Positions 47,001 to 58,058 of a stretch of 64,000 nucleotides of DNA are shown piece by piece. The stretch is from Vitrella brassicaformis (Eukaryota > Sar > Vitrellaceae): NCBI GenBank assembly GCA_001179505.1, contig CDMY01000027.1, positions 62,001 through 126,000 on the forward strand, given 5' to 3'. A program made the position numbers and the translations under genes. Below the pieces are notes generated by a model. The model made no database searches. It worked only from the letters and a program-made list of their open reading frames with translations, and had not been told where the DNA came from. Position 1 is the stretch's first letter; each line of letters starts with the position of its first letter.

Positions 47001-47139
47001 GAGAGATGGGCTCGTCCGTGGTGGTTGGGCGGGCGTGGGTGAGGGTGGTGCACTCGCTCGGTGCCACATCACTGGTGTTGGTGTTGGCATCGGCGGTGTT
47101 GCCCGCAGCTGATGCTTTCATTGACGGATGCTCATCCAT
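44046..47139 (-). CDS. MFS transporter, SLC18B1 (vesicular polyamine transporter)-like
   Basis: After a hydrophilic N-terminal region (MDEHPSMKASAAG onward), the protein has the first six helices of a major facilitator: FAFWCSMFCTFWVFSHQYI, LPPLLLKRGIGDSTIGLLFA, FASFAASPFCGTFIQRVGAP, LLLMGATCVIFGF, LYFILRGLQGLGVALYTESM and VGLTETSIGLGCCSGRVIG. The spacing and motifs follow SLC18B1, which carries spermine/spermidine or other amines. A long central loop contains a histidine-rich stretch (GHGHEHEHEHGHERHHH, + strand about 45846-45893). A 300-N gap then removes part of the seventh/eighth helix region. Helices continue with DWVVGIVMALTSFVYMLASV, LTAWGFVIAFVAYQML, AWVLQLVGQTLAAIGNGMSF and YLGYDQAAAIFSYAYITFAVCI. 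The C-terminal tail is cytosolic and acidic/Gly-rich. Substrate is inferred from family only. Confidence 0.8.
45464..45763. other. Assembly gap (300 N) inside the transporter gene
   Basis: Exactly 300 Ns, bordered by GGG on the left and GGGGG on the right. It removes coding sequence or an intron of the SLC18B1-like gene. Confidence 0.95.
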
Positions 47140-47384
47140 TCAACTCAGAGATGGGTGCCGAAAAAGATCGTCTGTGGATCTTGCCGCCAGTGTGGTGGTA
47201 GAGTGGAAGAGGCGGGATGGAGGTTCGCATCACCTTTTGCGAGCCTTGTGCGAGCCTAGCAGAAATGCGAGCTCTAAGGGTCCCACAGCGTCCCCTAGCA
47301 GAAATGCGAGCTCTAAGGGTCCCACAGCGTCCCCGTCGCTTCGAATCCGGCGAGAATTGCAGCTTTCGCCCCTGAGTTGAGCCA
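47140..47384. promoter_or_regulatory. Divergent promoter, transporter / coiled-coil gene
   Basis: These 245 bases lie between opposite start codons and contain an exact 39-base tandem duplication (47255-47332). The role is inferred from position. Confidence 0.5.
47255..47332 (+). repeat. Exact 39-base tandem duplication
   Basis: Two identical 39-base copies (47255-47293 and 47294-47332) lie 52 bases upstream of the start codon of the coiled-coil gene, inside the divergent promoter region. Each contains AGAAATGCGAGCTCTAAGGG. Confidence 0.9.
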
Positions 47385-48056
47385 ATGTATGCGCCACGAG
47401 GCCCTTACCCGCCACCTGCATCCCCGTATCAGCAGCACGATGGACCGCCCTTTGTGCCGATGGCCAGACCGCCGCCACTCGCGCCCACCTTCTCTGTTGG
47501 GCAGCCGGCTCCCCTCTCCCACACATCGAGCTACGCACCTTTGAGCGTTCCGTCGAACGCTTCATCAGCCGTGCCGATGATGCACTACTGCCCACCACCC
47601 CCGGCGCATCATCAGCGAGTGGATGCTGGTCGGTTCATGTCTGCTGACGTGAGGCCACCCATGGCACCCATGCACCTCTATGGCGGCCCCACCTCGCCGT
47701 ATGCATCACACCGGCCTCTGCCCCCTCCGGCGGCTCCTTCTGCTGCGGCTGCTGGTGCTGGTGCTGGTGGTGACCCTCTGTCGGCCACACCCACGATGAA
47801 CCATTTCACTTCTGTGGGCCATCGCCATGGTGCTGGCGGTGTTGGTGCGGGTCGTCCGAACGGGTGGCTGTATCAGTATCCCTACCCTCACCATGGCGGC
47901 AGTCCGCGGGTGGCGTTGCCCAAGGCAGAGGCGGGTGCCGTGGCCTTGCCGGGCGGCGGTAGCAGTGGCGGCATCAATGGCCGTGTGAGTGCGGGGCAGT
48001 TCATGTCACACACGGGGGCCGGGGCGACCAAGGCTGCGGCTATGGTGAGCGGATTG

Positions 48057-48092
<36 letters not shown>

Positions 48093-50511
48093 ACAGGAGA
48101 GAGGGGCGGGTTAGGTCATCAATCAACACATGTATGCCCCGCTCATCCGCGTGGTCTCACATGTGTGTGTGTCAGGCGCCAGGATACACTCGTTTGAGTG
48201 AGGCGGGCAGCCCCGGTAGCGAGAGCAACAAGAGCTTCAGCGTCAACCGAATGCGGACCGGCAGCAGCAGGACCAGGCCCCCTCTCCACCCCCTCACACA
48301 CACGGCCAAGTCGCCTTCCGGTTCCCAGAGCGTCGACATCGCTCTGCCGCCCCCCATCCCCCGTCCGATGCGGTCCACCCGGCCGCCCCTCCCCGTCCAT
48401 GTGCCGCTGCCACACGCACCCACACGGAAAGGCGAGTTCGAGCAAATGTCGCGGAGGGAGATGCAGGAGAGAAATGTGTCTATCATCCAGGTGAGGTGGG
48501 TAGATACGATTGGATGGATGGATGGATGGAGGGGCGTGAAAGTGGCTCTCTCCCTCCCTCTGTGTGTGTGTGTGTGTCAGTTGCGAGATCAGCTGCACGA
48601 CATCGAGAGCGAGCAGAGCTGGGACCGTGTTCGCCACGGGCGGGAGCTGTCGGACCTCCAGACGCAGCTGAGGCATCGGGACGATCAGCTGCAGAAGATC
48701 AAAAGAGAAGTCGCACAGCTCAAGGAAGAGGAGCACGCTGCACAAATAGAGCTGGCGCAGCTGGAGCAGAAACGCCTGGCCATCCTCAACACAAAGACGG
48801 CAGCAGCAGCAGCAGCATCGGCAGCAGCAGACACTTTCACTACCGAATCCACCGACCTCCCCACCCCCTCGGATGTGACCAAGGCCCTGCAGAAGACGGC
48901 CACGGAGCTGATACAGCTAGATGAGCGAGTGGGCGAGCAGGCGCAGCGAATCAGCGAGCTGGAGCAGCAGCAGAGGATGGCGGACCAGCTGGGCGGCCAA
49001 TTGCGGGACGGCATCAGCGCCAGGGCGGCGCAGATGGACGGCGAGGTCGGCAGCCTCGCATCTAGCCTGGCACAGAGGGTCGAGGACATACACCGACTCA
49101 AGTGCCAGCTGGCTGCCAAGAAAGGTCCTCACAGACAGACAGACAGACAGACAAAGAGGTCCATCCATCCATCCATCCATCGCCCTTTTCTCTTTTTCTC
49201 TCTCTCAGCAACGAGCGCGGCATCATCCCCACCAGAAAGAGATGACGAGAACCATGAGCTGCAGGAGGGCGAGAGGCGTGTGACCGAGAGGCGGGTGGAG
49301 GTGGACAGGCTGCGGCAGCGTGTGGCGACTTATGCCAAGCAGAAGGAGGACCTGGAGAGGGCGCTGGGTACCAAGGACCAGCTGCTAGTGACGGTGCAGC
49401 TGCAGCTCGACCAGGCCAAGCGCACTGTGGAGGAGCAGGAAGCCGAAATCAAAGTGCTCCGCTCCGAGAAACAACCAGAGGTGAGAGAGGGGGGGATACG
49501 GAGAGAAAGGCCGACCCGACCCATCCACGCATCCATCCATCCCTCTCTGCGTGTGTGGTACGGTACCTCAGCTGATCTCTGTGCTGAACCGCTACCCCAC
49601 ATCTGCCGAGAGGCAGGTGTGGACTGGCGCCAAGGAGAGGGAGAGAGAGACGCTGAGCCTCCCGCCCCCCTCGCCCACCCACAGAGCACTCGACCGCCCA
49701 CCGCCCATTGCCACCGGCAGCAGCACCAGCAGCAGCGAGCGAGTGGATGCGCTGCTGGAAAAGTTCTCCAGTGCCCGCCTGCTGAAGGTGTCCTTTCTGC
49801 GCGAGCCGGGCAAGGACGGACGGTACCGCTATGGGAGCCAGGTGGTGACTTTAGCAGCCCGCGAAAAACCCTCTGTGCTGGCGCTGTCGCCGCCGTCCTC
49901 CCCTTCTGAGATAGGCAAGACCATCATGGTGCACTACGGCAAAAGTAAGTGAGTGAGCCGCAGGAGAGAGAGGGGGCAGGGGGCGGGAAGGACAGTAAAG
50001 TCAATGGGTGGATTGTGTTATCTTGTGTTGTGTGCCATCTAGATTCGGTGTTGCCGATGGAGGAGTTCGTGTCTCGTTTCGAGGCTGAGGAGCTCAGTGG
50101 TGCGGCCCTCAGGCCACCCACAGCCACTCCCGCCGTCACCACCGAGCCCCAGCCCGACGACAAGGACGCGTTCGAGAGCGGGCCTGCTGACCCCAGGTGG
50201 ACAGACCCACCCCTCACTGCTGCGGCCGGTGATGACGCCCAACACCAACTGTCGCAGGTGAGCATAAGGACACACGTATGGATGCGTGTGTGTGTGCGTG
50301 TGTTTATCCGTGCCTTGTGCGTGTTTGGATCACTCAGGGTGGTGGTGGTGGTGTTGAGGGTTGGGTGTCGTTCGCTCGAGAGAGTGAGGGTGTGTGGCCG
50401 TCCCACCCACCGCCTGATGGAACGACACACGTGTCGTTCGACGGGCCTGTAGCGCAGGAGCAGCCGATGGATGATGCCTTTCGTGAGATGGATGCCGCCC
50501 AGTGGGGGTGA
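47385..50511 (+). CDS. Coiled-coil protein with Pro-rich N-terminus
   Basis: The N-terminal 220 residues are Pro/Ala/Gly/His-rich and disordered (MYAPRGPYPPPASPYQQ, PLPPPAAPSAAAAGAGAG). A long coiled coil follows, in two parts: RDQLHDIESEQSWDRVRHGR through EEEHAAQIELAQLEQKRL, then AQRISELEQQQRMADQLGGQ to KEDLERALGTKDQLLVTVQL, with leucines in heptads. An Ala-rich interruption (KTAAAAAASAAADTF) splits them. Near the C-terminus, LLKVSFLREPGKDGRYRYG and IMVHYGKNSVLPMEEFVSRF form a small conserved-looking module. It faintly resembles the GAR/Gas2 fold that binds microtubules, but this is weak. A Pro/Asp-rich tail ends at the stop 50509-50511. The coiled coil suggests a cytoskeletal or centrosomal scaffold. 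No family name is assigned. Confidence 0.7.
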
Positions 50512-50994
50512 GGTGAGTGGCTCTTTTAATCAATTCAGCAGGGGAGTGAGGGAGCATTTTGATGATAGGAGGGGATGGGAGGAGAGGGGTGTCTGTAGTT
50601 GGGTGCATGTGGGACTCTGGCCGACGAGGTGAGACCAAGCGCTGTCTGTGTATGCATCCATCCATCCATCCATCAATTCTTGAGTGCGACTTGAGTTATG
50701 CATTGAGTGAGTCGGTAGGTACCTACCGACACATAGCCTTCCTTGTCCACTCCACACACGTACATTCATGCAATCCATAGAGAGGGGGTGGGAGAGGAGG
50801 TGGGCCTGGCCTGGCCCAGCCATCCCACTCATCGCGCCTGTAAGAACACACCGTGGAACACACAAATTCTCTGGAGTGAGAGATGCTGGGTAGTGAGGGT
50901 CTCATGGGGCCTACGTGGATAGTGGTTTTCAAGCCAATTCGCTTCGTCTGGCGCTAAGGGGTCTGGCGGCCAGGCGGATCGCAACGGAGCTCGC
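50512..50994. other. Intergenic region between two plus-strand genes
   Basis: These 483 bases contain a CATC repeat (50656-50675) and no supported gene. Confidence 0.45.
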
Positions 50995-51696
50995 ATGATA
51001 GGGACCGAATTCGAGATTCGGTGCCCACTTGATTGTGTGCACTCGATGTCGGAGCTAATACTAGCGAAAGAGATGGAGAAGTCGTTGAGAAACCTTCGGT
51101 CAAGGCGAGCACTCTCGTCCACATTCGGTGTGATCTTCTCGAGATCTGCCGATTACCTGCGCTGTCCTCTCCCAGCCCTCCTCGCCTGCTCAAGTCCCCC
51201 AGAAGCGGCTGCCGCATTGCAAGCAGCCCACCATCTCACCGGCATTGGCGCAAAGCCGCATGCAGCCTCTTATTATGGCGCCCCTGATCTCCGTCCTCCC
51301 ATCAGCATGACGTCAGCAGCAGGACATCTGGGCTTCCTGAGGACCAGCCTGTCACCATTTGCTCTTCCCGCGCCCGTCCCTCTGACTTGCAGCCGTCACC
51401 GTGTGATTGAGGCGCCATCCAGGCCTCTGCGCATCGCTGACGACAGCGACGGCAGCCGCCGCTTCATCGACGAGCCGACGAGTGACACCGCAAAGGAGAT
51501 TGGCGACGATGCCTTGTCGCGACCTGTGGTGGGGTATGGGTGCATCGGTCACGAGTCGAAGCTGTATCGGCGGCGGCGGGCGCAGTTCCACAAGATCCGT
51601 GGGAAGATTGGCCTGCGTAAGGTGGACTGTGGGTTCTTCTGGCCGAGGTACAAGGCATTCAGGAGGAAGGTCAAGATGGGCAGGAAGTTCATTTGA
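50995..51696 (+). CDS. Small protein with highly basic C-terminus, possibly mitochondrial
   Basis: This intron-free reading frame ends with KLYRRRRAQFHKIRGKIG and LRKVDCGFFWPRYKAFRRK, a dense basic region like those of organellar ribosomal proteins. I do not recognise the family. The first ATG (50995) gives 233 residues, but the N-terminal 100 look less like coding sequence than the rest. A start at 51307 would give MTSAAGHLGFLRTSLSPFAL, which reads as a mitochondrial transit peptide (Ser/Leu/Arg-rich, no acidic residues) with a 129-residue precursor. I prefer the inner start but report the full frame. Confidence 0.5.
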   Translation: MIGTEFEIRCPLDCVHSMSELILAKEMEKSLRNLRSRRALSSTFGVIFSRSADYLRCPLPALLACSSPPEAAAALQAAHHLTGIGAKPHAASYYGAPDLRPPISMTSAAGHLGFLRTSLSPFALPAPVPLTCSRHRVIEAPSRPLRIADDSDGSRRFIDEPTSDTAKEIGDDALSRPVVGYGCIGHESKLYRRRRAQFHKIRGKIGLRKVDCGFFWPRYKAFRRKVKMGRKFI

Positions 51697-52199
51697 CTTA
51701 CTTCGCGATGTTGGGACGGATATGGCGGGAGGGAGGAAGGTCTCTGTGAGTGAGCGGGGATGGGAGCAGTGAGGGACTGAGTGAATGGATGTCGCCTCGC
51801 TGGCCTGCATGTATGTGATGTGTGGACTCGCTCATCGGTGAATGAACCATCCTAATGTCAATGCATCGATGTGTGGCCTGCCTGTTGTGCAGCTCGCCAA
51901 GCCGATCTATCTGCTTTGAACCAGTCAGTCAGTCAGTCAGCATGTCTGTCTGTCTGTCTGTCTACGAAGATGCAACATGCAACATGCAACATGCACTCAC
52001 ACATGCATCCATCATGGACCTTCCAAGTCAGTCAGCTTTAGCTACCGGTCTACCTGTCTGTCTACACCCTTCCCGCCAGCCATCCATCCATCCATCCATG
52101 CAAGCATCAGTCCCTCCTCGCGATCGATCGGTTGGCAGACAGATAGCTACTCTACAGCCGGCCACCCATCATCCCTCCTTTGATCCTTCCTCTCACCCA
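51697..52199. other. Convergent intergenic region with microsatellites
   Basis: Between the basic-tailed gene (+) and Ku80 (-). It contains CAGT and CTGT repeats near 51922-51963, three ATGCAAC units near 51969-51992 and a CATC repeat near 52081-52100. No gene is supported. Confidence 0.55.
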
Positions 52200-55100
52200 T
52201 CATGTGATGGTGCCCATGAGCTCGTCGTCATCGTTGTCCTGCTGCTGCTGCCCAGCACTCGCTGCTGCCGGCGTCTCACTCGCAGACAAGTGCCTGACAC
52301 ACACATGGGGCCGGCACGAGTTTGTGTGGGTGTGTGGGGGGGGGGAGAGGTTTGTTTGGCGTACTGTTGTGCCTCGGCGAGAGAGACGGCCCCCGGCCCG
52401 GGGCACTCTTCGAAGGTGATGAGTGCGATGCCCTTGTGCTGAATTTCCGCCACCAAATCGCTGCGGCGGCCGTACAGCTTGCGCAGCAAATCGTTGAACC
52501 TGCACCCACGCACAAGCAGACACAAAATACTGTGTGTGTCTGTGTGTGTGTGCGGACTGGACTGTATTGTGTGTACTGTTGCGGTTTGGTCTTGTCGATG
52601 GATTTGCTCCTGAACTCCTCGATGGCCTCAAACGCACGGCGGCTGCCGCCGCCCTCCCGGTCCTGTCAGCCCACCCACACACACCCACACACAGCACGAG
52701 TCATGTCAGGCGTAATGCGTCACGTGGCCGCCTGTCTGTCTGTCTGTCTGTAATGAGATAGATACATCGATGAGTTGCTCGATGCAGAACGCCATGGCCT
52801 CAAACACATCCGACACCTCGTGGTCCGTCTTGGCCTTGTCCAGAAGATCCTGCAACCGACCGACCGACCCACACACACACACACACATCCATTATACGTA
52901 CGACGCTCCCATGACGGGTTCTCACATTGAAGTGTTTGATGGTTTGTCCGGTGCTGATGGTGTGTTTGGTGCGCTTGTCAGCCGGCAGCTGCTGCTCGCT
53001 GTCGTCCTCCTCCTCTACCTTTGGCACCCTCTGGCCGCCCATGCCGTCGTCGTCTCCCTCTACCTTCAGGTTCTCGAGGTCGGCATGGAACACATTCTCA
53101 TCCTGATCATCGACATACACATACATACACCACACACACATGGACGAACGAGATCTGTGTGTGTGTGAGTGTATCTGGATGCGCTGCGCACCTTCTGTTT
53201 CAACACCTCACGCCAGTAGCGCTTGCGCCCCACGGCCTTGGCCTCAACTGCATGCATTGCAGACATGTGGTGTGTGTCACACACACACAAGCAAACGAAG
53301 CCTCGCATACATACATGTCATGTGTGTGGTGTGTCCCCTCAAGAGACAGACGTACGCACCTTTCTGGAATGTGAAGGCTCCATTGATCTGATCTACGGCG
53401 GGCTGGGCGGCAGACGCCAACTCGGTGTCGGGACGCAAGTAGCTGACAAATTACACACATGGATGGATGGATGGACCACACAAGACAACGAGCGCCCCAC
53501 ACCCTGATTACACCCAGCCCATCTGGGTGGGTGGGTGAATGCAATGCAGCAGTGGATGCAGTGGATGTGATGCACCTACCTGTTGATTTTCTCGTCGAGT
53601 TCAGGAATGGGTGCCTGTGGGTCGAAGGCGCGCACGAGGAGCGCCTGGAAGAACCGCTGGTTGGTGGGATTGTAGGTGTCGCGGGGCCGCAGCAACTCGT
53701 CACTCCCCTTGACGCCCTCCTCATCCTCCTCGTCATCCTCACCTTCACCACCACTGACACACATCAATGTCAACACAACACATCACATGCCACACAAACG
53801 TCCTTTCTTTCTCTCTCTGTATGTGTGTGGGGAGAGAGGGTGGGGGAGGGGGAGGTCCATGGGTGCGTACGTGTGTTTGGTCATCTTCATGCTATCGATC
53901 AGTGTGTCTACGGCGTTGAGCTGAGCCTCGCTGGGCGCCTTCATGGCCTCCAAATTCCTTTACACACACACACACACACACCAGAGAGAGAGAGAGAGAG
54001 AGTGCATTTGCGCTAGTGGTGTGTATGTCAATCTTACGGGAAGTCGAGCGTGCGCATGTCCTCGTGGTAGGGAATGGGGTTGAGATACAGACACTTCTTG
54101 GTGCGCTTCGCCTCTAACACACATCACATTACATCACATCACATCACATCACCACATCACACCACACCACACCACACACAGGGATGCATCCGTGTCTGCG
54201 CATCCCTCCCTCCCTCCCTCGGCGGGTCGGTCCCTCACCTGGCCGGAGTATGCAGAGTTTGGGTTGGGCATTCTTGCAGTATGAATATTTGCAGATGAGG
54301 TACAGGCGCAGCTCCTCGAGCGCCTGGGCCACGGCAGCCAGCGCCTCGGCCGCCGGCTTGTTGTGCTCCTCCGCCACCACGCACTCACACGGCGGCATCA
54401 GGTAGTGAGCTGACCCAACCACGCACACACAGGCAGGCAGGCAGGACACACAATGGATGGATGGATGGATTGATGGATGGATGGACGGATGGCCGCACAG
54501 ATGTGTGTGTGTGTGTGTGGATTGGGAGTAGGGGGTAGCGGTAGGTACATGGGATGTCGGATGCAGACACGGCCCCAATACACACCATGTTGCTGCCATG
54601 CCAGCCAGCCAGCCAGCCAGCCAAGGCACACAGATGCAACGCATCGCAACGCAACACAACAGACAGAGAGGGGAGGGGGAGGGAGGGGCATGCTTAGCTT
54701 AGCTTAGCTTTGCTTACCGGTCACATTGGTATTTCGTGATGTTTTCGATTTGGTGCTCGGCGACGGCCACTGTGGTCTCGCCGAAGCGGAAACCCTTAGC
54801 GATGTCCATCAGCTGGATGTCAGCATCTGAAACACACCACAACACAAGACACACACACACACACACGCACACACACACACACGCCCGTGTGCGCGTGGTG
54901 GTTTGTTTGTGTATATGTGTGTGTGTGCGCGTGTGTTTACCATCCTCGTCGTCGCCTACTCCGACTTTCTGGTACTGGGTGTCGGTTCTCACTTGGTCAC
55001 CGTCCTCGGTGGGGACTTTCAGCTGAACAACACATACACAGACAGACAGACAGACCCAGACAACACAAAGGGCAATGAACACATGTGTGCGTGTGTTTGT

Positions 55101-57185
55101 ATGCGTGTGTGGAGGGGAGGAGGGGAGGGGAGGAGGGGAGGGAGGGGCTGGATGTCTACCTTTTTCTTGGCCGTGGGGAGGGGCTCCCGCTTGCACTTGA
55201 TGTAGCTCCACACCGGGATCTGCACAGACATCCACACACACGTCATATATATGTTATAGATCATGTTGGATGGCGGTCTCGTTCGATCCCGCCCATCCCC
55301 CACGCCCCCAGGTCAGCCGACCTTCATGTTGGGGTGTATCTGGAGAATTTCCCTGTACTTGGTACGCTGCAACTTGACCTTCTTCCTGAAACAAACCACA
55401 CACACAGAGGGAGAGGGAGATGGGATACTGTAGACAGGTAGAAGAGCATTCTCTCCTGCGGATGGGTCGGTGGAGGTACGGTACACACATGAAGAGTCTG
55501 AGGTTGTCTAGCACGTTGGTCGACGGCTGCACAATCCCATCTGCACACATATACACAACACGACACACACACATACACACCCATGCATTAATGCATGCAG
55601 TGGGTGACACCTGCCTGCCTGCCTGCGTGCATGCCTACCTGTCTTGTTGGCCATGTCCTGCAGAAACCCCTCTACCTTAGCCTACGCCACACCAATAAAC
55701 ACACACACATCCACCACAACAAACAACCACGCACATCCGCACCGCAACACAGCGACATCTCTCTCCCTCACTCACTCACTCACCCGGTGTCCGTCGTCGT
55801 CGGCCCCCGTCCCCCCCGCACTCGCCGCTGCCGCCCCACCCCCACCCCCATCCCCCGACCCACCCCCGGCAGTGATGTCGGTGTCGCCCGTGAAGCCGAT
55901 GCCGATGGTGTAGAGAGGACACTCCATCTCCTGCACATGTGGGCTGGGCGTCATGTCGATGTGGGGGGGCGGGGGGGCGTGGTGTGCGTGTGCGTTGGGT
56001 TTGGTGTTTGCCTGGCGTGCGGTGCGCACCTTCATTTTGTCTAGGAGTGCAGCGATGCCATCCTCCTCTCCAGCAGGGTCAAATGTGCACAGGCCGTTGG
56101 TGTAGAGGAAGATCTGACACACACACAAAGAAAGGAGCGAGTGAGTGACCACACAGACAGACACACACACGCACACACACAGGAAGGAACGAGGCTATTT
56201 TGTGGTGTGATGTGATGTGGTGTGATGTGATGTGATGCTTGTTGGTTTGGCCGCCTGGCTACCATCTTCTTGTATTTCTTCCCCAGGTAGGTATTGCCCT
56301 TCGACAACAGGTCACACGCTGAAACACAACACAACACAGCACATCACGCACACACACACACAGATGGTCTCCAAGACTGTCCTGTCTATCCCGGACGGCC
56401 GGCTGGTGTGGTATTGTAGATACCTACCCACGAACAGCGCGTCGAGTAGGTTGCTCTCGGCGTCCTCACACCCCTGGTCCATCACCTCCTTGACCAACCT
56501 GACGCTGCCGTCGCCCAACTTAACACACACACACACACACACAAACACGCGCATCAGACTCACGCCCATGATATCGTTGTGTGTGTGAGGGTGTCGGTCG
56601 GTCGGCGCGTACCCCCGTTTTGTTGGATGAGTATCTGAGTGTGGTGACGTTGTGGTAGCCCTCGCCCTCGACCTCGTCGTGCATCGAGTTGCTCGTCTCT
56701 GCAGATGGGGTAGACAACACACGCGCACCCACTGCATCCCTTACACACACCGCCACACCGCCACACCGCCACGTGTAGCACACTACGGCACAGCACCTAT
56801 GTGCTGTGCTGTGCTGTGCTGTGCTGTGCGGTGTTGTGCTGTGTTGTGTGGCTGGCATCGCCCCACGCCCATCGACCGACCTTGAGTGCCCATGCAGACG
56901 ACGGCGAGCTGCTGCTTGGGGTTCAGCAGCAGCTTGTGCTTCAACTGATCTATCACCGCATCCTACACAGACACACACACACACACATATACGCGCATCC
57001 ATGGCCGCATCCGTGTGTGTGCGTAGGTGGGGAGGCCAGGCCGTGTTTGTGTGTGCGGACGTTACGTTGGTGCGCACCTTGGCAAGGGTGAAGTGTGTCT
57101 TGGTGTCGTCTTGGTCGTCGAGTTTGGCCGCCATGGTGCGGCCGCAGTCCAGGATGATCACAGCCGCCTCCTTCGGCTGGCCCAT
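52200..57185 (-). CDS. XRCC5: Ku80, DNA end-binding subunit
   Basis: About 17 exons encode the Ku80 subunit of the Ku70/Ku80 ring that grips broken DNA ends and starts non-homologous end joining. The N-terminus is a von Willebrand A-like domain: AAVIILDCGRTMAAKL, then QQLAVVCMGTQETSN, ESNLLDALFVACDLLSKG, KKMIFLYTNGLCTFDP and CPLYTIGIGFTGDTD. It contains a Gly/Ala-rich insertion (ITAGGGSGDGGGGGAAAA). The ring-forming beta-barrel part includes IQLMDIAKGFRFGETTVAV, HYLMPPCECVVAEEHNKPAA, LYLICKYSYCKNAQPKLCIL and KKCLYLNPIPYHEDMRTLDF. The helical C-terminal region has FNDLLDKAKTDHEVSDVFEA and FNDLLRKLYGRRSDLVAEIQ, ending in a Gln/Asp-rich tail and TGA at 52200-52202. The start MGQPKEAAVIILDC fits the family. 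Low-complexity Gly and Asp/Glu insertions lengthen loops but the core is complete. It is divergent from the P450 gene. Confidence 0.88.
54117..54180 (+). repeat. ACATC/ACACC pentanucleotide repeat in a Ku80 intron
   Basis: A degenerate CATCA/CACCA pentamer tract of about 60 bases lies in a short intron of Ku80. A related TGTGC pentamer tract occurs at 56799-56848, also in a Ku80 intron. Confidence 0.8.
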
Positions 57186-57440
57186 GGCGGCGAACAGATG
57201 CTATCCAGCTCTCGCTATCCTCCAACAACAACGCCGCAACCGGTTCTCTCGCCGACAAATGCGCGCTCAAAAACAGAGCGAGCAGTTTCACGGAATCAGA
57301 GCAGATCTTGCTGGTCGTTCGTTCGTTCGTCGTTTGATATCCTTCACCCCCTTCTGCAGTACACAGATCTTGCAGCAGCTGCAGCTGTTCATTCCTTCTT
57401 AAGGAAGCATCGTTCATTTATCCGTTCATTGGGTTTCGCC
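57186..57440. promoter_or_regulatory. Divergent promoter, Ku80 / P450
   Basis: These 255 bases lie between opposite start codons. A (GTTC)n stretch occurs near 57316. The promoter role is inferred from position. Confidence 0.45.
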
Positions 57441-57784
57441 ATGCCCGCCACAGCTACGGAGCCGTCCGCCACCTCTTCCCTCCTCCCCCTTGCCGCCCTC
57501 TCGGCCGGCGTCGTCTGCCTCGTCGGCCTCGAGGAGCTCATCCGCATACAGCGCAAGAAGAACCAAAAGCAGGTCGCCAACAGCCCCTCTGCCGAAGACA
57601 CAAACAAGCAGGCGACGAGAGGTGTGCATGGGATCAGCGCTGAGGAGGGGAAGGCGCTGCGTGACCCGCCGTGTGTGCCCCTGTCAATCGCCGAGTCACT
57701 CGCTCAGTTCGGCGACCCAAAGTTGCCGCTTCTGTAAGGGAGCAGTGGATGTGGATGCCGGGCGGGAGCGCATGGAGAGATAGG

Positions 57785-57832
<48 letters not shown>

Positions 57833-58021
57833 CTGTGTGTGTGGTCATTTAGGTATGCGCATTGGCGTGATGAGTTGGAGAGCGAGGTGTACTACTACCA
57901 GCTGCCGCTGGGGAAGCGCATCTATGTCGTGACCGACTGGACCTGCTTCCCACAGCTGCTCGGGGCCGGTGCGTAAGGGCAGAAGTGCATTTATGTCGCC
58001 CATCCATCCATCCATCCATGG

Positions 58022-58058
<37 letters not shown>

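Noticed and set aside
46898-47380. Plus-strand open frame of 160 codons covering the 39-base repeat
   Set aside because: It overlaps the first exon of the transporter on the other strand and the divergent promoter. The repeat is a multiple of three, which keeps any frame open.
54117-54180. Regular repeat spacing that could suggest a CRISPR array
   Set aside because: It is a degenerate pentamer in a eukaryotic intron, with no unique spacers, no palindromic unit and no cas genes.
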